Assembly (NCBI GenBank): GCA_023663915.1
Contig: JAMPGN010000026.1
Coordinates: 1 to 27,426 of the forward strand
DNA length: 27,426 bases
Direction: 5' to 3'
From: Eubacterium sp.
GTDB taxonomy: Bacteria > Bacillota_A > Clostridia > Lachnospirales > Lachnospiraceae
Part shown: positions 19,816 to 27,426 of the stretch, piece after piece
Numbering within the stretch: the stretch's first letter is position 1
Layout of the letters: every line of letters begins with the position of its first letter
Translations under genes and position numbers: made by a program
Notes under the pieces: generated by a model
Told to the model about the DNA's origin: nothing
Databases searched by the model: none
Seen by the model: only the letters and a program-made list of their open reading frames with translations

Positions 19816-22092
19816 ATGTCGGAAGTCTTCGGTGCGGTTCTTTCTGTCAAAGATAATGTATCAGCAGTCATGAAACAGGCAAGGGAATCTGCGACAGGCT
19901 TTCGCGGGGAAGTAGAAAAAGCAAAAAAAGACCTTGAAAAACTGGATAAACAAAAAGTAAAAGAAAAAGAACTAAAATTAAAAAACACAGCAGCTTATAA
20001 GGCGATCGATGATGTAAAGAAGAGACTGCAGCCGATCACCCGAACCGCAGTTGAGCTGACGGCAAAGACGGAAAAGGCAAAAGAGAAGATCAAGAAAATC
20101 CAGTCGTCGTTGAACAAGATCAAAAGTTCAAAAGTTGTCAGGGTTACAGTGGAAGGGGCAGAGAAAGCAGCCAAGGCACTTGGGACGGCGGCGCTGATCG
20201 GAACGGCTGCAGCGTTCACCGCCACGGCGACAGCGGGTACGATGGCGATACAGTCAGCCGTGGAGTATCAGGCACAAATGCAGAATGTAGGCACTCTGCT
20301 GGATGGTGATGTGCAAGGCAAGCTGCAGGGTATGTCGAAGCAGCTAAAACAGGTTTCCATTGATACGGGTGTGTGTACCTCCGATCTGACCGAAGGACTG
20401 TATCAGGTTGTATCAGCATTTGGTGAATCCGAAGACAATGTAAAGCAGATGGAGATTGCCGCGAAATCGGCAAAAGCGGGCAATGCCACGACCGTAGATT
20501 CCATCAATCTTTTGTCTGCGGTGACAAAAGGATACGGAGATACATCTGCCGAAGCAATGCAGAAGGCAGCAGACCTTTCATTTATGACGGTAAAACTTGG
20601 ACAGACAAGTTTCCCAGAGCTAGCTGCCAGCATGGGTCAGGTGGTTCCGCTTGCTTCAACACTGAAAGTCAGCGAAGAGGAATTGTTCGGTGCGATGTCT
20701 ACACTTACAGGTGTAACTGGCAGCACGAGTGAAGTGACGACGCAGTTAAAAGCCACTATGCAGCAATTCCTTTCTCCATCTGCAGACATGCAGAAAGCAT
20801 TGACAAAGATGGGGTATACTTCCGGTGCAGCAGCGCTGGAGAGCGAAGGGCTGGGAGGTATTCTGGACAAGCTGAAGGAATCTGTCAATGGTGATGAGAT
20901 TGCCTTTGCAAACATGTTTTCCAGCGTAGAGGCAAAGAATGCAGTTTTGGCGCTGGCGGGGAATCAAGCAGAGAATTTTGCGGAAAAGACACAGGCAATG
21001 TTTGAAGCATCCGGAGCCGCGGACGCAGCCTTCCGGACGCAGACGGATTCCATCAAAGAGATGGTGTCACGGGTCAAGAATGCAGGAAGCGTCATGCTGC
21101 AGAGTCTTGGTGAGCAGGTGCTTCCGTATATAAAGGATGCTTTGCAGGGAGTTATTGACCGCGTTCCGGAACTGACTGAGGCGTTTGGAGGGATCATTGA
21201 AAAGGCGGGTCCGGTATTCGGCAATCTGGTAAGCGGTATTTCGGGATTTCTTACAAAAGCCAGACCGTTTGCAGTACAGATTGCCACAATGTTTGAGAAC
21301 TCTTTCCTGCAGGCGCTTCCAGCAATCACTACGTTAAAGGATAATTTTACATCCATCCTTCCAGCAGTGGAACCCGTGGTCATGACACTGGCTGGCGTGA
21401 TCTCTTCCGTAGTACCGCCTATTGCTGAGATATTTGCGGGCGTATCATCGGTCGTGGCGCAGGTAATGCCGGTCATATCTGGAATCGTGTCAGATGTTGG
21501 TGCGAAGGTTTCCGGGGCATTCTCTTCCATGGGGACTTCAACAAGTGGTTTCCGGCAGTTGTTTGAGACAGCAGGACCAGCGATATCATCGGTGTTGTCT
21601 ACAGCATGGGAAGTGATCAGCCCCATATTAGACCTTGCAATCCAAGGGGTCGGGCTAATAGCGGATGCCATAGGATGGGCGTTCCCGTATATACAAGGGA
21701 TCATTGAAACGGTATGGAGTGTGATCGGACCGATATTCCGTAAGATCGGAGAAGGAATTGGTGCAGTTACAGATGCGGTGAAGCGAATCCGCGGAATGGA
21801 TGATAGCGGCGGAAGTTCCGGTGGAGGCAGTACTGGAAGTGGTGTTCCGGCGAACGCCACAGGAACGCAGTATTTCTCCGGCGGCTGGACGACGGTAGGC
21901 GAACACGGGCCAGAGCTGATGAACTTGCCAGTCGGGTCAAAAATACTCTCCAACTCGGAGAGCAAGAATATACAGGGAAATAAAAATATTGAGATCAACA
22001 TTGCGCATATGGAAGTCAGAAGCGATGCTGACATTAATGCAGTCGCAGAAGAACTTGCAAGAATGTTGGAAGAAGCGGAGGAGAATCAGTAG
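19816..22092 (+). CDS. Tail tape measure protein
   Basis: A 758-aa protein. It has a lysine-rich coiled N-terminus (20-115), a TP901-type tape measure core (about 135-420, with QSAVEYQAQMQNVGTLLDGD, GLYQVVSAFGESEDN and SFPELAASMGQVVPLASTLK), several hydrophobic helices (470-640, such as VVMTLAGVISSVVPPIAEIF), a Gly/Ser linker near 657-673 and a C-terminal helix. It sets tail length (a rough rule of 0.15 nm per residue would give about 110 nm). The C-terminal TVGEHGPELMNLPVGSKI is typical of this family. GAGGTG is 7 bases before the ATG. Confidence 0.93.
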   Translation: MSEVFGAVLSVKDNVSAVMKQARESATGFRGEVEKAKKDLEKLDKQKVKEKELKLKNTAAYKAIDDVKKRLQPITRTAVELTAKTEKAKEKIKKIQSSLNKIKSSKVVRVTVEGAEKAAKALGTAALIGTAAAFTATATAGTMAIQSAVEYQAQMQNVGTLLDGDVQGKLQGMSKQLKQVSIDTGVCTSDLTEGLYQVVSAFGESEDNVKQMEIAAKSAKAGNATTVDSINLLSAVTKGYGDTSAEAMQKAADLSFMTVKLGQTSFPELAASMGQVVPLASTLKVSEEELFGAMSTLTGVTGSTSEVTTQLKATMQQFLSPSADMQKALTKMGYTSGAAALESEGLGGILDKLKESVNGDEIAFANMFSSVEAKNAVLALAGNQAENFAEKTQAMFEASGAADAAFRTQTDSIKEMVSRVKNAGSVMLQSLGEQVLPYIKDALQGVIDRVPELTEAFGGIIEKAGPVFGNLVSGISGFLTKARPFAVQIATMFENSFLQALPAITTLKDNFTSILPAVEPVVMTLAGVISSVVPPIAEIFAGVSSVVAQVMPVISGIVSDVGAKVSGAFSSMGTSTSGFRQLFETAGPAISSVLSTAWEVISPILDLAIQGVGLIADAIGWAFPYIQGIIETVWSVIGPIFRKIGEGIGAVTDAVKRIRGMDDSGGSSGGGSTGSGVPANATGTQYFSGGWTTVGEHGPELMNLPVGSKILSNSESKNIQGNKNIEINIAHMEVRSDADINAVAEELARMLEEAEENQ

Positions 22093-22718
22093 TGCAAAAA
22101 ACACGGACAGTTTTGTTAGTTACCGATGACGGGCAGTTTGAACTGTCCGTCAATCCGCCAGAACTGACGGTGACACAGGATAACAAAGATAAAACGATAG
22201 ACCTGCTTAATGTCGGGGAAATCAACGTGCCGGGAATGCGGGGACTGATCAAAATATCATTATCTGCTTTTTTGCCGGACAGTAATAGCCCGTTTTATAC
22301 AGGGAATGCACCTAAAAAGATCATACAGGCAGTCAAAAAATCTAAGAATGGTCAGAAACCGTTACGAGTCATCCTATCAGGAAGTGATGTCAATACTCTG
22401 TTCACGGTCTCGTCCATGAGTGAGACATACAAAGAAGGGCAGGGAGACATCTATATAACATGGTCTTTTGTCGAACTGAGGGATCTGAATACGGGACAGA
22501 TCGCCAGTTTTGTACGCAGATATACGGATACCGGGTTGTGTACAAGAAATACAAAACGCACTGTGCCTAAAGTGGTTATAGTACAGGCAGGGGATACGCT
22601 CTGGAATCTTGCAAGAAGATACTACGATGATGGCAGCAGGTGGAAAGATATAGCCTTAGCAAACAATATGTATCAGGATGACCCGGTACCGGGAATGAGG
22701 CTGGTGATACCGTTATGA
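22092..22718 (+). CDS. xkdP: LysM tail protein (XkdP-like)
   Basis: A 208-aa protein. The N-terminal part (FELSVNPPELTVTQDNKDKT ... GDIYITWSFVELRDL) is a beta-rich baseplate-linked domain, and residues 161-208 are a LysM domain (VQAGDTLWNLARRYYDDGSR ... PVPGMRLVIPL). It resembles XkdP/gp53-type proteins that connect tube and baseplate hub and may contact peptidoglycan. The start is a GTG at 22092, sharing one base with the tape measure stop, with GGAGGAG 8 bases before it. Confidence 0.9.
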   Translation: MQKTRTVLLVTDDGQFELSVNPPELTVTQDNKDKTIDLLNVGEINVPGMRGLIKISLSAFLPDSNSPFYTGNAPKKIIQAVKKSKNGQKPLRVILSGSDVNTLFTVSSMSETYKEGQGDIYITWSFVELRDLNTGQIASFVRRYTDTGLCTRNTKRTVPKVVIVQAGDTLWNLARRYYDDGSRWKDIALANNMYQDDPVPGMRLVIPL

Positions 22719-23617
22719 ATGTCTATGTAAATGGTACAGATTTTTCAAGGGAAATAGAGTCGATAAACTGGAGTGGGGACGAAAACCAGTTGGCAAGAAA
22801 ACTCAGAATCACATACCTGTATGCCCCGCGGAGTCATCCGGCATATATGCGGGCAATGGCGAAGGGCGACAGGGTAGTCCTCAGCGACGGTGGCGTAGTC
22901 TTTCAAGGAATCGTGGTCAGTGAGAACCGGACAGAAAATTCCGTAATCATGCAGAGTACGGTATATGATTATGCGTGGTATTTAAGGAGTAAAGCATTCG
23001 GGATTTATAAAGGTTCCCCGGCAGAAGTAACATCACAGGTATGCAGTGAAAATGGCATATCATGCGGGGCATTGTATGATCCAGGCGGGGAAGTGGAAAT
23101 CATTACCGCAGGAGAGAAGGCAATAAGCCAGGTGATCAAGGAAGCCTATGAAGGATATGATATGCACATCTATATGAATGGCATGTCATTGTGTACAGAG
23201 AAATACGGAAATGATCTGGTTGGAGTAGTGACAGGTGATGATTATGTGACGGATGCTAATTATTCAAGCAGCATAGAAAATCTGGTTAACCGGGTGGTAC
23301 TTTTAAATACAGACGAAGAGCCTGTCGGGGAAGTAATGAACGGGTTTTTGGAATATGGAACAATCAATGAAGCATATAAGGTTTCCGGTGATGAACTGGA
23401 CAGAGAAAAGAAAGCGGCAGAATTGTTAAAAGGAATCGAGGAATCTGGAAAGATTGTGGTAAGAGGCAGGATGGATTTTGTGACAGGAAAATCGATTATT
23501 GTTGAGAAGGTCAATTCCAAGATCAGAGGACGTTTTGTAATTATATCGGATTCACATGATATCAAAGATGCAAGCTATATAACAACATTGGGACTGCGGT
23601 TTGACTCCGTGGTTTAG
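22715..23617 (+). CDS. xkdQ: Baseplate hub protein (XkdQ-like)
   Basis: A 300-aa protein: MNVYVNGTDFSREIESINWS, RVVLSDGGVVFQGIVVSENR, VYDYAWYLRSKAFGIYKGSP and a beta-rich C-terminus that includes DSHDIKDASYITTLGLRFD. This is the XkdQ/YqbQ hub family, related to gp27/gpD rings under the tail tube. It overlaps the LysM gene by 4 bases (ATGA), so production is coupled. No lysozyme domain is fused. Confidence 0.9.
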   Translation: MNVYVNGTDFSREIESINWSGDENQLARKLRITYLYAPRSHPAYMRAMAKGDRVVLSDGGVVFQGIVVSENRTENSVIMQSTVYDYAWYLRSKAFGIYKGSPAEVTSQVCSENGISCGALYDPGGEVEIITAGEKAISQVIKEAYEGYDMHIYMNGMSLCTEKYGNDLVGVVTGDDYVTDANYSSSIENLVNRVVLLNTDEEPVGEVMNGFLEYGTINEAYKVSGDELDREKKAAELLKGIEESGKIVVRGRMDFVTGKSIIVEKVNSKIRGRFVIISDSHDIKDASYITTLGLRFDSVV

Positions 23618-23630
23618 GAGGGAGAAACAG

Positions 23631-23978
23631 ATGGCACAAGGAGACCCGGTGGCAAGGATACTCAAACTTATGGAGCGTCAGGGGCAAAATCTTAACGGCT
23701 ATGACATGAGTGAGGCAAAGGTGGTAAGCGTGGATCCGCTGCAGATCTGTGACAATGGAAATATCATTCAAAACCATCTGTTTTGCAACGGGCTGATCAC
23801 ATCTGATAAAGATGAGGAGCTGGACAGGATTCTGGCAAACGAAAAGAATATTTCAAATGAGTTGAAACAATTCATAAAAGACCTTTACAAAGAACTTAGG
23901 GTGGAGGAAGGTGACAGTGTACTCGTGCAGAGAGTTCATAACAGTTATTATATCTGTGGAAAGGTGTCAGAGCAATGA
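23631..23978 (+). CDS. xkdR: DUF2577 baseplate protein (XkdR-like)
   Basis: A 115-aa protein with DPVARILKLMERQGQNLNGY, AKVVSVDPLQICDNGNIIQN and the ending EGDSVLVQRVHNSYYICGKV, the DUF2577 pattern. ATG 23631 has GGAGGGAGAAACAG upstream; the frame before it overlaps xkdQ and is not used. The family forms part of the hub/spike region. The stop overlaps the next start (ATGA). Confidence 0.88.
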   Translation: MAQGDPVARILKLMERQGQNLNGYDMSEAKVVSVDPLQICDNGNIIQNHLFCNGLITSDKDEELDRILANEKNISNELKQFIKDLYKELRVEEGDSVLVQRVHNSYYICGKVSEQ

Positions 23979-24412
23979 GTGTATTTCCATTTACGATAGA
24001 TGTCCCAGAGTTGGAAGACCGGACAGACGAACTTCCGGTGTTTAAAGAACTTGCATACGATTTTGAGAAAAACTGTCTGCTGCGCAAAGGTGGGAAACCT
24101 TATCTGGTCGAGAAGGATGAGGCATTGCAGATCTGGATCTACAAAGCTCTTAAGACAAAAAGATTTGCGTGGGCTGCCTATACGCATACTTATGGCAGTG
24201 AAATAGAGAACGTGATTGGAATCAGTAATGACCCGGATATCATCGACAGTGAAATCAAGAGGTATATCACAGAGACGTTAATGGTAAATCCATATCTGCA
24301 GGAATTGTCTGATTTTACATTTCAGCATGAAAAAGATACCGTTGCGGTAGAGTTTCTTGTAACGACAGTATACGGACGTTTTAACCATGAGAGCGAGGTA
24401 TATAATGAGTAA
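23975..24412 (+). CDS. xkdS: DUF2634 baseplate protein (XkdS-like, gp25-type)
   Basis: A 145-aa protein with FEKNCLLRKGGKPYLVEKDE, ALQIWIYKALKTKRFAWAAY and THTYGSEIENVIG; these are the core of DUF2634, a gp25-like baseplate wedge protein that nucleates sheath assembly. It overlaps its neighbours on both sides (4 and 8 bases), showing strict translational coupling through the baseplate block. Confidence 0.9.
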   Translation: MSVFPFTIDVPELEDRTDELPVFKELAYDFEKNCLLRKGGKPYLVEKDEALQIWIYKALKTKRFAWAAYTHTYGSEIENVIGISNDPDIIDSEIKRYITETLMVNPYLQELSDFTFQHEKDTVAVEFLVTTVYGRFNHESEVYNE

Positions 24413-25481
24413 CAGTTTTAAAGACATTCTTGACCGGTTGAAAAGCAGAATCGAAACGGAAGCTGACAGGAGAGAAGGCACATGGACTGCGGATAATCTA
24501 CAGGCTGTGGCAAACGAACTGGCAAGAATATATGCGGAAGATATCGATACAATACTTCCGCAGGCATTTGTGGTAACTGCTATAGGGAGAAATCTTGATA
24601 GCTGCTGCAGCGATTATGGAATTACCAGAAGAGCGGCGACTGCGGCAGAAGTGATGGTGCAGTTGCAAGGAGAAGCGGGTATTTATGTTGGAGTCCAGTT
24701 ATATGCCGGGGATATTGCATTTACCGTACAGGAAGAGTTTATCCTTCCGGGAAACGTTATAGGAAATAAGCAGATATCTGTTAGAGCGGTGTGCAATCAG
24801 CCCGGAGAGATAGGCAATGTGACAGCAGGCAGCATTAATCGAGCAAATGATAGAAGAATCACAAAAGTTTTAAATCCTAGTGCAGCGGAAGGTGGATTTG
24901 ATCTGGAATCCGATGAAGCACTAAGAGAGCGGACATTAGAGCATATCAGGACACCGGCAAATTCCGGAAATATAGCACACTACATGCAGTGGGCGAAAGA
25001 AGTTTCCGGAGTATCGAAGGTGAAAGTATATGATCTTGCACGAGGTCCCGGAACTGTTGATGTTGTGATCATAGCAGACGGGAATGAGGTCGCTCCGCAG
25101 AAACTGATTGAAGCAGTAGAAAAAAATATAGAGGATCAGAGACCGATTGGTGCAGATGTACTCGTGATAAGCGGGCATGGGATAGATATTAATATCACGG
25201 CAGAAGTGATCGTAACAGCCGGAACAACGGTGGAAAATATAAGAAATAGCCTTTATGCACTTTTGCAGAAACACTGTGAGGCAATCGCTTTTCAATCCCG
25301 GATACTTTCCTATCACGGAATGGTAAAGCTACTGTTTGATTGCCCAGGAGTGGTCGATGTGTCAAAATTTATGGTAAATGAAGAGGCAACGAGCCTGCAT
25401 TTATCGGAAAGACAGTTTCCGGTTGCGCAGCCGCCCGTGATTACGATCAAAGAGGAAGGTATGGTGATCGGTAATGCTTAA
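24405..25481 (+). CDS. xkdT: Baseplate J protein (XkdT-like)
   Basis: A 358-aa baseplate_J protein: SFKDILDRLKSRIETEADRR at the start, TAIGRNLDSCCSDYGITRRA, the domain core NQPGEIGNVTAGSINRAND, ESDEALRERTLEHIRTPANS, then VSGVSKVKVYDLARGPGTVD. It forms the wedge that triggers sheath contraction. ATG 24405 overlaps the previous stop by 8 bases; the longer frame from 24387 has no site of its own. Confidence 0.93.
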   Translation: MSNSFKDILDRLKSRIETEADRREGTWTADNLQAVANELARIYAEDIDTILPQAFVVTAIGRNLDSCCSDYGITRRAATAAEVMVQLQGEAGIYVGVQLYAGDIAFTVQEEFILPGNVIGNKQISVRAVCNQPGEIGNVTAGSINRANDRRITKVLNPSAAEGGFDLESDEALRERTLEHIRTPANSGNIAHYMQWAKEVSGVSKVKVYDLARGPGTVDVVIIADGNEVAPQKLIEAVEKNIEDQRPIGADVLVISGHGIDINITAEVIVTAGTTVENIRNSLYALLQKHCEAIAFQSRILSYHGMVKLLFDCPGVVDVSKFMVNEEATSLHLSERQFPVAQPPVITIKEEGMVIGNA

Positions 25482-26001
25482 AAAGAGTGTTCCGCCTTTT
25501 GTAGCAGAAATGATGGAGATAGCGCAGCTCTTTATAGCAGAGCAACCAGAACTGGACAAAATGGAGACAGATTTGGGAGAACTACTCAAACAGTTTTATA
25601 TTAAGACAGCAACTTATTCACTTGAACAATGGGAAGATGAATTTGCTCTGGCTAGAGATACCTCTCTGACACTTATGCAGCGCAGGGCAAGGATACTTGC
25701 AAAACTGAACAGCAATCCGCCAGCGACAGTTAAAATGCTTGAAAACCTCGTATATCAGATCATATCAGCAAATGCAGTGACGATTGTAGAGCATCCGGCA
25801 GAGTATAGCTTTACGGTATATGTAAATAGTGATTATCTGGTAGAAACTTTTGCGATCGCGGATGAGGCAGTAAGGCTTGCCAGACCGGCGCACTTATCTT
25901 ATAAGTTTATTAATCGTCTGATCAGAAAATCAACATCACGAATATATTATGGAATTGCAGGCGGATATATAGGGATCGTGAGAGGAGTGGTTGAAGAATG
26001 A
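25474..26001 (+). CDS. xkdU: DUF2313 baseplate protein (XkdU/YmfQ-like)
   Basis: A 175-aa protein: PPFVAEMMEIAQLFIAEQPE, ELDKMETDLGELLKQFYIKT, LEQWEDEFALARDTSLTLMQ-RRARILAKL and VKMLENLVYQIISANAVTIV. This is the DUF2313 pattern of tail proteins that complete the wedge and connect fibres (gpI-like). It overlaps xkdT by 8 bases (ATGCTTAA) and the next gene by 4. Confidence 0.92.
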   Translation: MLKKSVPPFVAEMMEIAQLFIAEQPELDKMETDLGELLKQFYIKTATYSLEQWEDEFALARDTSLTLMQRRARILAKLNSNPPATVKMLENLVYQIISANAVTIVEHPAEYSFTVYVNSDYLVETFAIADEAVRLARPAHLSYKFINRLIRKSTSRIYYGIAGGYIGIVRGVVEE

Positions 26002-27059
26002 TATTTTGTCTTACGAATGCAGGAAAAGAATATATGGCAAAAGTCAATGCCGGTGAAATTCAAATGCATCTGACCAGGGCTGTGGCGGGATCAGGTAGCT
26101 CTTCCTATCTGGATATTCTGACGAGTGTTGTGGATGAGAGACAGCAGATCCAGTTGGATGCCGTGCGGTCAGAGGGAGAATATACTTTTATTGAATGTGT
26201 ACTTACTAATCTGGAACTTGACCGGGAATATGTGCTTCGTCAACTCGGAATTTATGCATCAGATGGAGTCGGTGAGGATAAATTGATCATTGTCGGTCAA
26301 GATGCATATGGAGATCGTATACCGATTCTTTCAGAAAAAGAGGTTGAGTATCAGTATAACATAGGGATGCGGGTCAGTAATGCTTCAGAAGTTACTTTTG
26401 ATTTTTCCGTAAATGACTTTCTGCGGAAGAAATATTTTTACCAACATTGTGAAGAATTTGAGGAGTATAAGGAAGAAGTCGAGGAAAAATTCAAGGCACT
26501 TCCACGCGTCAGAATTGGACCAGAACAGTTGCTTGACCGGAAAAATACGATTCTGTTTCAGACGTTGAAAGAGACGAATAAGATCACAAGGATTCGGGAG
26601 CGGGATAATGAAGGAGAAGTGCAGGAATATGATCTGGCAGCTTCTTTTAAGATGGCAAGGATACGGGAGAACCTGCAGACGGAAGATACTCTGGAAATAC
26701 TATTCGGGAAAATACAAAAATATTTTTATGACATGAAAGTAAACTGCTTTGCTGAGGCTGATGATCCGTTTACGCTGATGACGGAAGCAACTTATATACC
26801 GCCTAAGCTCAGGACACCAGGAAGCCTGTATGGATTAGAGACTCTTACGCAGGGACTTATCATTTTGTTTTTTGACCGCTATATCACGGGAACAGAAACT
26901 CCTACCGTTGAAAATACAATCTATGGAATTGAGACAGATGTGCCTTCGACAGGTAAGGATGATGGCAACATATATAAAGGGATATTCAGCAATATAGTTT
27001 ATCTGGAAAAAGAGCAGCAGGCAGAGCGGCTGGAAGGTGTGATTTATTGTTTTGCATGA
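25998..27059 (+). CDS. Tail fibre / tail-associated protein, 353 aa
   Basis: The N-terminus FCLTNAGKEYMAKVNAGEIQ, RAVAGSGSS and LRQLGIYASDG follow the pattern of phage tail fibre attachment domains (DUF3751-like: 'LTNAG...' and 'EYVLRQLGIYA'). A coiled segment near 148-170 (CEEFEEYKEEVEEKFKA) is followed by an unrecognised C-terminal part (residues 190-353). A role in host recognition, joined to the baseplate by the N-terminus, is inferred from position right after DUF2313. Confidence 0.82.
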   Translation: MIFCLTNAGKEYMAKVNAGEIQMHLTRAVAGSGSSSYLDILTSVVDERQQIQLDAVRSEGEYTFIECVLTNLELDREYVLRQLGIYASDGVGEDKLIIVGQDAYGDRIPILSEKEVEYQYNIGMRVSNASEVTFDFSVNDFLRKKYFYQHCEEFEEYKEEVEEKFKALPRVRIGPEQLLDRKNTILFQTLKETNKITRIRERDNEGEVQEYDLAASFKMARIRENLQTEDTLEILFGKIQKYFYDMKVNCFAEADDPFTLMTEATYIPPKLRTPGSLYGLETLTQGLIILFFDRYITGTETPTVENTIYGIETDVPSTGKDDGNIYKGIFSNIVYLEKEQQAERLEGVIYCFA

Positions 27060-27074
27060 TAGGAGGATATGAAA

Positions 27075-27242
27075 ATGGCAAAAATTATGCGAGTTGAGAT
27101 GCAAGATAGCGATGGAAACATCGTTCATCCGCATACAGAAGCAAAAGTTGTATTTTTGGAAGATGGCACCACGCTGGAGCAAAAATTGACCGAAGATGTT
27201 TCCAAAGATGAAATAAGAAATATTTTTAACAATGATCGATAG
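27075..27242 (+). CDS. Small tail-associated protein, 55 aa
   Basis: Begins MAKIMRVEMQDSDGNIVHPH and continues TEAKVVFLEDGTTLEQKLTE. The 'DG.TLEQKL' motif is typical of small proteins or repeat ends that precede coiled segments in phage tail fibres. AGGAGG (27061-27066) is 8 bases before ATG 27075; the ATG at 27069 is too close. It lies in the fibre gene cluster and may be a fibre-attachment or trimerisation piece. Function unknown. Confidence 0.7.
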   Translation: MAKIMRVEMQDSDGNIVHPHTEAKVVFLEDGTTLEQKLTEDVSKDEIRNIFNNDR

Positions 27243-27254
27243 GGAGGAAATGAG

Positions 27255-27426
27255 ATGGCAATGAGTATCAAAGAAAAAATACTAAATGCATTAAAAGATT
27301 TTCATCAAGGAATGCGCGAAAATACTTTACAGACACTTGAAGAAGTTGAGGCAAGCCCGGATGATAATTACTGGGTTGGTGCTGGGGCGGTTGCTGAGTT
27401 AAATAATAAATTAGCGAGCGGAAGGG
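27255..27426 (+). CDS. Tail-region protein, N-terminal part (runs off window)
   Basis: Frame open from ATG 27255 to the window end. GGGAGG is about 8 bases upstream. The visible 57 residues start MAMSIKEKILNALKDFHQGM and include NYWVGAGAVAELNNKLASG, a pattern seen in phage tail/fibre-associated proteins ('AVAELNNKL'). It is in the same direction and 12 bases after the previous gene. The rest lies outside the window, so its identity is open. Confidence 0.65.
   Translation, partial: MAMSIKEKILNALKDFHQGMRENTLQTLEEVEASPDDNYWVGAGAVAELNNKLASGR

Larger units (their letters stand above)
232..27426 (+). mobile_element. Mu-like transposable prophage/phage, left part, right end not in window
   Basis: The gene order is repressor leftward, then early operon with MuA-like transposase, MuB-like ATPase, Gam, GemA and Mor, then terminase, head and contractile tail genes. 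This is the standard plan of Mu-like Myoviridae-type phages. The left boundary is an estimate: TG at 232-233 lies 24 bases before the CG of the first transposase-site-like motif, similar to the distance in Mu, and TG is the universal terminal dinucleotide of Mu. An alternative TG is at 229-230. Morphogenesis genes resemble PBSX/SPP1 rather than classical Mu. The element continues past the window, where the rest of the tail fibre and lysis genes would be expected. Confidence 0.88.

Noticed and set aside
20964..22034. 356-aa minus-strand open frame in the tape measure gene
   Set aside because: Antisense shadow of the tape measure coding sequence with low-complexity S/T/P content.

Overview
This window is the left part of a Mu-like (transposable) prophage or phage, almost certainly from a Gram-positive Clostridia host (Lachnospiraceae-like by inference). 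The support is strong AGGAGG-type ribosome binding sites, moderate GC, PBSX/xkd-type contractile tail genes and an SPP1-type portal. It carries a MuA-like DDE transposase, a MuB-like ATPase, Gam, GemA and Mor, and no tyrosine or serine integrase is present. The right end of the element lies outside the window.

Layout. 1-230 is AT-rich and may be host flank: a possible gene 3' end and a rightward terminator. 252-416 holds four copies of an AAGTGCGGAAC motif in both orientations, a close match to the core of Mu transposase end-binding sites, so the left phage end probably lies just before it (candidate near 229-233). 518-1236 is the leftward lysogeny unit (an XRE repressor and a small TPR-like protein). 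1255-1305 has two palindromic operators 30 bp apart over a rightward promoter. 1370-2202 encodes two tandem XRE paralogues and an unknown protein. A single leftward gene (2135-2557) with its own extended -10 promoter interrupts the early region. 2733-7861 is the early replication operon: a 33-aa membrane peptide, an XRE protein, two small unknowns, the transposase, MuB, Gam, GemA and Mor, closed by a strong terminator at 7923-7963.

From 7992 the late genes follow: two membrane proteins, two winged-helix-like paralogues, a DUF3486 small terminase candidate, an HTH protein with its own terminator, then TerL, an SPP1-type portal, an F/gp7 minor head protein, scaffold and capsid. Connectors, tail terminator, sheath, tube, chaperone with a -1 frameshift extension, tape measure, LysM, hub, XkdR/S, baseplate J, DUF2313 and tail-fibre genes complete the series to the window end.

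The most unusual feature is a pair of imperfect repeats, 2658-2726 and 3524-3596. Each folds into two hairpins plus a pseudoknot ending one base before a Shine-Dalgarno sequence. The two copies differ by compensatory changes in both hairpin 1 and the pseudoknot helix, in equivalent positions. This indicates a conserved structured RNA that probably controls translation of the 33-aa membrane peptide and of the transposase. I could not check it against RNA family databases.
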